Positions 1 through 4,591 of a stretch of DNA of 6,776 bases are shown piece by piece (the first letter of the stretch is position 1; each line of letters opens with the position of its first letter). The stretch covers positions 1 to 6,776 of the forward strand of contig JAEEHG010000036.1 of NCBI GenBank assembly GCA_016280695.1, in the 5' to 3' direction. The notes beneath the pieces were generated by a model. That model made no database searches. It was not told where the DNA came from and was given only the letters and a program-made list of their open reading frames with translations. Position numbers and translations under genes: made by a program. The DNA comes from Solobacterium sp. (lineage in GTDB: Bacteria > Bacillota_I > Bacilli_A > Erysipelotrichales > Erysipelotrichaceae).

Positions 1-63
1 GAAATCGATATTAAATTCCTTATCCAGAATCGTCTGGATATCCAGATTCACGTTGCCAGCCAT
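1..63 (-). CDS. gpsB: GpsB-like cell-division/cell-wall regulator, N-terminal 21 codons only
   Basis: Only the start of this gene is in the window; it runs off the left edge. The 21 visible codons begin MAGNVNLDIQ and continue through an ILDKEF segment. From memory this resembles the N-terminus of Bacillus subtilis GpsB, where an ILEKEF stretch precedes the membrane-binding GY motif, and it fits GpsB better than DivIVA. GpsB is a small cytoplasmic coiled-coil adaptor of the DivIVA family. It sits at the division site and binds the cytoplasmic tails of penicillin-binding proteins, especially class A PBPs, coordinating septal and peripheral wall synthesis. The start is supported by AAGGAGT at 73-79, about 10 nt upstream of ATG, and by a good promoter further up. 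A class A PBP and recU lie about 4 kb away, which agrees with the known recU/pbp/gpsB neighbourhood. The conserved GY motif and coiled coil are outside the window, so another DivIVA-domain protein is possible. Confidence 0.72.
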   Translation of the reverse strand, partial: MAGNVNLDIQTILDKEFNIDF

Positions 64-87
64 ATCCGCCACACTCCTTATTCAGTA

Positions 88-116
88 ATTATTACAGGAT
101 ATGATCCGAAAATCAA
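88..116 (-). promoter_or_regulatory. Sigma-A-type promoter of gpsB with extended -10
   Basis: On the minus strand a -35 element TTGATT (116-111) is separated by 17 bp from a -10 element AATAAT (93-88), which is preceded by TG one base upstream (96-95), giving an extended -10. Transcription should begin near position 81, leaving a leader of under 20 nt that contains the AAGGAGT ribosome binding site. This gives gpsB its own promoter, separate from the aminotransferase gene upstream. The 11-bp perfect inverted repeat GTAATTATTAC (85-95) covers the -10 element. It could be an operator or simply a by-product of the AT-rich -10 region. Confidence 0.62.
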
Positions 117-153
117 TCAGTCCCCGGCCGTTTCAGAAGGAATATCCTGCTGA

Positions 154-1332
154 TCAGTGGCCGTCATATTCCCGGGCCGCCGCCAGTACCGCATCGATGT
201 CTTCCATCGTGCTGAAACCGCCCAGCGAGAAGCGCACATGGGTGCCGCCGGCAATGCTCAGCGCGATGTTCCGGCTGCGGAAGAAGGCAAACATGGCCTG
301 CGGATCAGCCGGCCGCATGGACACGATGCCCAGGTGTTCCGCCTCGGCCGCCGGGGTAATAACCGGATAACCCAGATCCGCCAGTCCCTGCCGCAGCACC
401 CCGTACAGTTCACGGACATGGGCATTGATCCGTTCGATGCCGACCTCTTTCAGCACCTTCAGTGATTCATTCAGAACATAGATCCCCGGGTTGTCCAGGG
501 AGCTGTTCTCCATCTTCCGGGCATTTCCATCATCCGTGCAGTACAGTTCCCACTGCCCGTCGCGGAAGCGGACATCGTTGCAGAAACCGGCGGCGATATA
601 GACCGGCCAGATCTGCTTCAGCAGTTCCCTGCTGTAAACGGTAAAGCCGATGCTGTTGACCGCGTTCAGGCTCTTGTACCCGGCCCCGTTGACCGCGTCC
701 ACATGCCATTCATCCATGCGGAACGGTTCCAGTCCGAGGCTCTGGATGGCATCCACAACCAGGTAAATACCGCGCTCATGGCACAGTTTCCCGAGTTCAG
801 CCAGATCAATTCGGTAGCCGGTGACCGACTGCACATGGCTGACCAGCATCATCCGGGTATGCGCATCACACAGCGCCATCAGGTCCGCGGCCGGGATCCG
901 CTCGTCGTCCCGTTCAGGCAGCACCCGTACTTCAATGCCTCTGGTCCGCCCGGCATTCAGGGCCGGCATGATGACCGAATGGTGCTCAATGGCATTGGTG
1001 ACCACGTTGTCCCCCGGGGCAAACGCAAAGCCCTGCAGGATCGCGTTCAGGCCCTCGTTGGTATTCCTGGTGAAGGCCACAAGATCCGGACTTGCCGCCC
1101 CGCACAGTTCGGCCAGCAGGCCCCTTGTCTCATCGATGACCGCAAAGTGGGAAGCCCGGCCCGGGCCGCCCCGTTCCACGGTTACGGCCGCTTTTGTCCA
1201 GTCGGCGAAATAGCGCTCCACCCCGCGGATGCCGAAGGTTGTACTGCCGCAGGCATACGCGTTGTCCATGTACACACACTGTGCCGCTGCCGGAAACAGT
1301 TTCCGGTATTCCTTTACCCAATCGCTGTTCAT
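154..1332 (-). CDS. Class V aminotransferase-fold PLP enzyme (cysteine desulfurase/isopenicillin N epimerase-like)
   Basis: A 392-residue protein, normal length for fold-type I class V PLP enzymes. Visible family landmarks are YMDNAYACGS near residues 21-30, FTRNTNEGLNAI (87-98) for cofactor phosphate binding, EHHS (116-119) whose His normally stacks on the PLP ring, VVDAIQS (192-198) with Asp194 for the pyridine nitrogen, and the Schiff-base lysine Lys220 in GAGYKSLN. A C-terminal VRFS segment with Arg367 matches the substrate-carboxylate arginine. The only cysteines after Lys220 are Cys251 and Cys265, far from Arg367, so the catalytic cysteine loop of cysteine desulfurases is absent. A desulfurase role in Fe-S assembly is therefore unlikely; a transaminase, lyase or epimerase is more plausible, with unknown substrate. 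The ATG overlaps the TGA of the upstream dehydrogenase gene by 4 bp, with AGGA a few bases upstream, so the two are probably co-translated and functionally linked. Cytoplasmic: no signal peptide or membrane segment. Confidence 0.88.
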   Translation of the reverse strand: MNSDWVKEYRKLFPAAAQCVYMDNAYACGSTTFGIRGVERYFADWTKAAVTVERGGPGRASHFAVIDETRGLLAELCGAASPDLVAFTRNTNEGLNAILQGFAFAPGDNVVTNAIEHHSVIMPALNAGRTRGIEVRVLPERDDERIPAADLMALCDAHTRMMLVSHVQSVTGYRIDLAELGKLCHERGIYLVVDAIQSLGLEPFRMDEWHVDAVNGAGYKSLNAVNSIGFTVYSRELLKQIWPVYIAAGFCNDVRFRDGQWELYCTDDGNARKMENSSLDNPGIYVLNESLKVLKEVGIERINAHVRELYGVLRQGLADLGYPVITPAAEAEHLGIVSMRPADPQAMFAFFRSRNIALSIAGGTHVRFSLGGFSTMEDIDAVLAAAREYDGH

Positions 1333-2285
1333 TGTCTTCCTGCCTTTCCGATCAGATAGTCGGCACAGATCAGGTCTTCCACTGCCATGCCGAGTGATTC
1401 AAACATTGTAATCTCCTCCGGCGATGTCCGGCCCGGCACTTTCCCGGCCATGACTTCACCGATTGTTCCGATAATGTGCCCTTCCGCAATACTGCCATCC
1501 TGCAGGGCCAGCAGATAATCCCCGCTTTCATGGCACACCGAATCGACATTGTCGCAATAAAAGCGCACTGCCGCCGTCAGGGCCCCGTCAATCTCCCGGG
1601 CATCTTTTGCACAGGCGCCGACCGCGTTGATATGCGCCCCCGGCTTAACCCATTCCTTCTTCAGGATCGGCTCCCTGGCGGCCGTCAGGGTGCAGATGAT
1701 ATCCGCGTCCTTTACCGTTTCTTCTATGGACGCGCAGGCTTCGACCGGCAGATCGGTTTCCGCCTCCGCGTCTTCCGCAAAGGCCTTGGCCCGCGCCCAT
1801 ACGGCGTCAAAGACTTTTACACGCTGCAGACGGAAAACTTCCTTCAGGGCCCGCAGGTGTGACCAGGCCTGGTGTCCGCAGCCGATCAGGGCCAGGACCG
1901 AAGATTCCGGCCGGGCCAGATAACGGCTGGCCACCGCACTGCAGCAGCCGGTGCGCACCCCGGTCACGGCCATTGCGTCCACCAGCCCCTTCAGCTCCCC
2001 ATGGGCTTCGTCAAACACCAGGATCTGTCCCTGATGGGACGGATAGCCGTCCAGACTGTTGCGGGGATAGACGCTGAGAATCTTCATGCCGAAAAAACCC
2101 GCATGGAAATACGCCGGCATTGCCGCCATGACATTGCCGTTGGGCATCGGTATGGCCGTGCGCAGATACTGTACGCAGGCCCCGCTTTCCTCATCCGCAA
2201 ATACCTGTTCCATCAGTCCGATGCACTCTGCCGGGCTGAGCTGACTGTATACCTGTTCCGCATCGATGCTTATGATTTCCTTCAT
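1329..2285 (-). CDS. Ornithine cyclodeaminase/mu-crystallin family NAD(P)-dependent enzyme
   Basis: A 318-residue cytoplasmic protein of typical family length. Members include ornithine cyclodeaminase (ornithine to proline plus ammonia), archaeal-type alanine dehydrogenase, and reductases of cyclic or open-chain imines. Landmarks are GMKILSVYPRN (66-76) with Lys68, VTGVRTG (108-114) with Arg111, the Rossmann dinucleotide loop IGCGHQA (134-140), Asp160 at the end of the second Rossmann strand (favouring NAD over NADP), NAVGACAKDAREID (220-233) with Asp228 as the likely general acid/base, and FESLGMAVEDL near 295-305. Lys68, Arg111 and Asp228 sit within one residue of the positions I recall for Pseudomonas ornithine cyclodeaminase (Lys69, Arg112, Asp228). 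The family is too diverse to assign substrate, so no gene symbol is given. The ATG has GGAGG at 2294-2298, 8 nt upstream. It is the first gene of a two-gene operon with the class V PLP enzyme. Confidence 0.9.
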   Translation of the reverse strand: MKEIISIDAEQVYSQLSPAECIGLMEQVFADEESGACVQYLRTAIPMPNGNVMAAMPAYFHAGFFGMKILSVYPRNSLDGYPSHQGQILVFDEAHGELKGLVDAMAVTGVRTGCCSAVASRYLARPESSVLALIGCGHQAWSHLRALKEVFRLQRVKVFDAVWARAKAFAEDAEAETDLPVEACASIEETVKDADIICTLTAAREPILKKEWVKPGAHINAVGACAKDAREIDGALTAAVRFYCDNVDSVCHESGDYLLALQDGSIAEGHIIGTIGEVMAGKVPGRTSPEEITMFESLGMAVEDLICADYLIGKAGRQ

Positions 2286-2312
2286 CGCCGCAGCCTCCTC
2301 TTTGCTGTGCTT

Positions 2313-2321
2313 ATTATAACA
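2313..2321 (-). promoter_or_regulatory. Extended -10 promoter of the cyclodeaminase-aminotransferase operon
   Basis: The minus strand reads TGTTATAAT: a perfect TATAAT (2318-2313) with the TGn extension (2321-2319). No good -35 hexamer lies at 16-18 bp, which is tolerable for an extended -10 promoter. Initiation near 2306 would give a leader of about 20 nt carrying the GGAGG ribosome binding site. The element lies inside the T-rich tract that ends the upstream nucleotidase terminator. Confidence 0.6.
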
Positions 2322-2369
2322 AAACGAAAGGCTGTTCAGCGGCGATTCATCGAACCGGCATGAACAGCC
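2315..2369 (-). terminator. Rho-independent terminator after the 5'-nucleotidase gene
   Basis: About 15 nt beyond the nucleotidase stop, the minus strand has a perfect 9-bp inverted repeat: GGCTGTTCA (2369-2361) and TGAACAGCC (2338-2330). It encloses 22 nt that can fold further through CGA-TGAA-TCG. The descending arm is followed at once by TTTCGTTTTGTTAT, a U-rich release tract when transcribed leftward. On the plus strand the repeat is not followed by T residues, so the terminator works in one direction only. The loop is longer than usual, which lowers certainty about efficiency. Confidence 0.78.
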
Positions 2370-2384
2370 CTGTGTGACACTGTG

Positions 2385-3851
2385 TTAGTCGAAAATGACG
2401 ATGCGCCCTTCGATGCGGGCATCCAGGCCCTGGTGCAGGGTCAGGTACTCTTCCACGATATTGTTGACCGAAGTGGCCACAACCCGCGGTTTCATGTTCT
2501 GCTTCACTTCCTCCAGGGGAACCCCGAGGAACTCATCGAAATTGGTGTAATGGTAGTTCTGCAGGGCGATCTTCAGCCGCTGGTCGTCCGTAATATCAGC
2601 CCCGTTGAAGCGCAGGACATCGATATGATGCGTACTCTTGCGGTAGACAATCCGCACCCCGCGGGAGAACTGATAGAACTCCGTATGCCCTTCCCAGGCT
2701 TCATCCCGCATGATGTGCTGGATCATGCGGCGGAACTGGGCCCCGGTGACTTCCAGCATCCAGACCACATCGTCAAAAGGTGTGTTTTCCAGCAGGTCCT
2801 GGTATTCAACCAGCGGTCCGAGTTCCTTCTTGCGGATGGCGCCGGATCCGAACATCATGATGTCAAAGCTGCTTTCATCCTGCATCAGATCCGCGTAGAG
2901 ATTGCCCAGCTCAGTCTCCTGTTCCCGCTTCGGATGGGTCAGGCGGCGGGCAAAACGGGTCACGATCCGCTTGTATTTGGCGTCGGTTTCACTCTGGTAA
3001 TGGGCAATCAGTTCCGCCATGACCGGGTCCACCGGCGCGGTTTTCCAGTTGATCGGCACACATTCCCAGCGGTAATCCGAAATGGTGCCGGTTTCCGTAT
3101 CGATGGTCAGATCGAACCGGCCGATCTGCCCGGTGCCCGTATAGGCCTGCACAATCGGCACGCCGTTGACGATTTCCGGTTCCGTCATCATGGTATGGGA
3201 ATGCGCCCCGATGATCATGTCAACACCCCACCCCGGGTCCAGCAGCCGGGCCAGTTTCCGGTCCGCCTCAATGCCGATGTGGGTCAGCAGGATGGTCAGG
3301 TCCGTCTGGGTGGTGCGGTAGTTATCGCAGATAATGCCGACTTCCCGGGCCGCCTCCTCCACGTTGAGGAAGGTGCCGATCACCTTTTCGCTCTTTGTGG
3401 AAGCCAGTACTTCTTCCGTCAGGATGCCGATGAACATGACCCGCAGGCCGCCCACTTCCACGTTGATGTACGGCTTGAACAGCCGGGTATTGTTCAGGGT
3501 GACGTAGAAATTCGCGTTGATGATCGGAAATCTCGCGCACTTCTCCAGGAACAGCAGGTGCGCCAGGCCGTAATCCACCTCGTGGTTGCCGACCGTAGTC
3601 ACATCCGGGGACAGCAGGTTCATCAGTTCGATCGTGGACAGGCCCATGTACTCGCTGTCAATGACCGAGCCCCGGAACATATCACCGCCGTTGGCGTATA
3701 TTACGTTTTTCTCCCGCTTGCGCGTATCCTGAATGTAGCCGGACAGCCGGGCCAGGCCGCCGGTCTCCTTTCCCTCCGCGTCCGTGTGCGGAAGAAAATC
3801 ACCGTGCATGTCATTGGAATGCAGCAGGGTCAGCTGCTTATAACGTTCCAC
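2385..3851 (-). CDS. 5'-nucleotidase / 2',3'-cyclic phosphodiesterase family metallophosphoesterase, cytoplasmic (YunD-like)
   Basis: A 488-residue protein from GTG at 3851. The N-terminal calcineurin-like metallophosphoesterase domain carries the full dinuclear metal-site set: LLHSNDMHGDF (Asp14, His16), NGGDMFRGS (Asp57), GNHEVDYG (Asn89, His90), LTHIG (His191) and GAHSHT (His217, His219). The rest resembles the 5'-nucleotidase C-terminal domain that recognises the nucleoside base, with FGSGAIR and YQDLLENTPFDD segments. UshA/CpdB-type relatives are secreted, but here the first metal motif starts within ten residues of the N-terminus and no signal peptide, anchor or sortase motif is seen. 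That points to a cytoplasmic enzyme like B. subtilis YunD. Likely substrates are nucleoside monophosphates or related phosphoesters; specificity cannot be read from sequence. It is transcribed alone, divergent from recU, and ends at a terminator. The in-frame GTG at 3860 is rejected as start because it lies in the Shine-Dalgarno sequence. Confidence 0.88.
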   Translation of the reverse strand: MERYKQLTLLHSNDMHGDFLPHTDAEGKETGGLARLSGYIQDTRKREKNVIYANGGDMFRGSVIDSEYMGLSTIELMNLLSPDVTTVGNHEVDYGLAHLLFLEKCARFPIINANFYVTLNNTRLFKPYINVEVGGLRVMFIGILTEEVLASTKSEKVIGTFLNVEEAAREVGIICDNYRTTQTDLTILLTHIGIEADRKLARLLDPGWGVDMIIGAHSHTMMTEPEIVNGVPIVQAYTGTGQIGRFDLTIDTETGTISDYRWECVPINWKTAPVDPVMAELIAHYQSETDAKYKRIVTRFARRLTHPKREQETELGNLYADLMQDESSFDIMMFGSGAIRKKELGPLVEYQDLLENTPFDDVVWMLEVTGAQFRRMIQHIMRDEAWEGHTEFYQFSRGVRIVYRKSTHHIDVLRFNGADITDDQRLKIALQNYHYTNFDEFLGVPLEEVKQNMKPRVVATSVNNIVEEYLTLHQGLDARIEGRIVIFD

Positions 3852-3867
3852 GAAAAGCACCTCCTTT
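3852..3867 (-). promoter_or_regulatory. Ribosome binding site fixing the nucleotidase start
   Basis: The minus strand reads AAAGGAGGTG (3867-3858), a near-complete anti-16S match. Its GGAGG ends 8 nt before the GTG at 3851. A longer reading frame could start at the GTG at 3860-3858, but that codon is part of the Shine-Dalgarno itself and has no ribosome binding site of its own. The start at 3851 is therefore preferred, removing three residues. Confidence 0.8.
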
Positions 3868-3879
3868 CAGGGCAATTTC

Positions 3880-3885
3880 ATTATA
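3880..3885 (-). promoter_or_regulatory. Probable -10 element of the nucleotidase gene
   Basis: A perfect TATAAT on the minus strand (3885-3880) lies about 29 nt upstream of the GTG start, placing transcription start near 3873 with a short leader containing the ribosome binding site. No recognisable -35 hexamer is found at 16-18 bp and there is no TG extension, so the promoter may be weak or activator-dependent. Confidence 0.5.
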
Positions 3886-3977
3886 CCGGGACAAACCGTT
3901 TCCTGACCCCACCCCGGCGGGCAGGTTTACGCGCCGAATTAAGAATTACCGCCTTTTTCCTTTTAATAGAGATCATG

Positions 3978-3983
3978 TATAAT
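3978..3983 (+). promoter_or_regulatory. Probable -10 element of the recU-PBP operon
   Basis: A perfect TATAAT at 3978-3983 lies 23 nt upstream of the recU ATG, so transcription should begin near 3990 with a leader under 20 nt that still includes AGGAG at 3996-4000. The -35 position holds only TTTTCC (3955-3960), a weak match. The preceding stretch is A/T-rich (3938-3970), with two copies of GAATTA. It is divergent from the nucleotidase -10 about 93 bp away. Confidence 0.55.
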
Positions 3984-4006
3984 ATATCTCATGACAGGAG
4001 ATCACC

Positions 4007-4591
4007 ATGGTAAACTATCCTGACGGCCGCAAAGCCCGTACGGCTGAACACAAAACCGGCGCCGGCGGCCGCGGCATGGAACTGGAAAAGGAAATCAACC
4101 TGACCAATTCGTATTATCTGGATACGGATCGGGCTGTCATTCATAAAAAGCCCACGCCGGTAACCATTGTCAAAGTGGATTACCCGATGCGTACGGCCGC
4201 AAAAATAACCGAAGCTTACTTCAAGGTGCCCAGCACCACCGACTATAACGGCATTTACCGCGGGAAATACCTGGATTTTGAAGCCAAGGAATGTGCCTCA
4301 AAGACCTCGTTCCCGATCAAGTCCATCCATGAGCATCAGATCCGCCACCTGGACAGTGTCATCCGGCACGGGGCAATCGCCTTCGTCATCGTCCGCTTCA
4401 CGGTCTACGGCGAGACCTACTACGTTGATGCCGGTGAGATGAACGGCTACATCCGCACCTGCGGCCGCAGTTCCATCCCCTACAAATGGTTTCAGGAACA
4501 CGGAATCCTGATCCCTTACAACTACGTCAAGCCGGTTGACTACCTGCAGATAGTCGACCAGCGCTTCTTCAAGGAGAATGCGAATGACTAA
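4007..4591 (+). CDS. recU: RecU Holliday junction resolvase
   Basis: A 194-residue protein, close to the roughly 200 residues usual for RecU, the Bacillota resolvase that cleaves four-way junctions during recombinational repair and chromosome segregation. It has the RGMELEKEIN region (22-31), the stalk segment VDYPMRTAAKITEAYFKVP (57-75) that inserts into the junction, and the nuclease core STTDYNGIYRGKYLDFEAKE (76-95) followed by TSFP (100-103) and HEHQ (108-111). The metal-binding/catalytic residues Asp79, Glu92 and Lys94 keep the spacing of Asp88, Glu101 and Lys103 of the B. subtilis enzyme as I recall them. ATG has AGGAG at 3996-4000, 6 nt upstream. The gene overlaps the following class A PBP gene by 8 bp, the arrangement known as recU-ponA in bacilli and cocci. 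All key residues are present, so it should be active. Confidence 0.97.
   Translation: MVNYPDGRKARTAEHKTGAGGRGMELEKEINLTNSYYLDTDRAVIHKKPTPVTIVKVDYPMRTAAKITEAYFKVPSTTDYNGIYRGKYLDFEAKECASKTSFPIKSIHEHQIRHLDSVIRHGAIAFVIVRFTVYGETYYVDAGEMNGYIRTCGRSSIPYKWFQEHGILIPYNYVKPVDYLQIVDQRFFKENAND
4571..4576 (+). promoter_or_regulatory. Ribosome binding site of the PBP gene, inside recU
   Basis: AAGGAG lies in the last codons of recU, 7 nt before the ATG at 4584. It sets the PBP start and shows that ribosomes finishing recU at 4591 pass over the start region, consistent with translational coupling. Confidence 0.8.

Noticed and set aside
134..152. Imperfect inverted repeat just after the aminotransferase stop, considered as a terminator
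   Set aside because: The stem is only 3 + 4 pairs around a mismatch with a 3-nt loop, and no T-rich tract follows on the minus strand. Read-through from the operon into gpsB cannot be excluded, but a terminator is not supported.
154..1332. Calling the class V enzyme a cysteine desulfurase (SufS/Csd)
   Set aside because: The catalytic cysteine region near the C-terminal arginine lacks cysteine, and no suf or isc genes are nearby.
703..1359. A 218-codon plus-strand open frame opposite the class V aminotransferase gene
   Set aside because: The minus-strand gene has clear PLP-enzyme motifs, an operon overlap and a ribosome binding site. The plus-strand frame has none of these.
3886..3977. The gap between the two divergent -10 elements, examined for a small gene, riboswitch or operator
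   Set aside because: It contains a C-rich part and an A/T-rich part with two GAATTA copies. No ribosome-binding-site-linked small frame, strong hairpin or riboswitch-like structure was found, and both leaders are too short for a riboswitch.
2382..4013. A 543-codon plus-strand open frame covering the whole nucleotidase gene and reaching the recU start
   Set aside because: It is exactly antisense to a gene with complete metallophosphoesterase motifs. Its translation shows no recognisable domain and is rich in His, Arg, Gln and Val, as expected from reading the opposite strand of a GC-rich gene. It would also cross the recU promoter and ribosome binding site. It is a compositional shadow.
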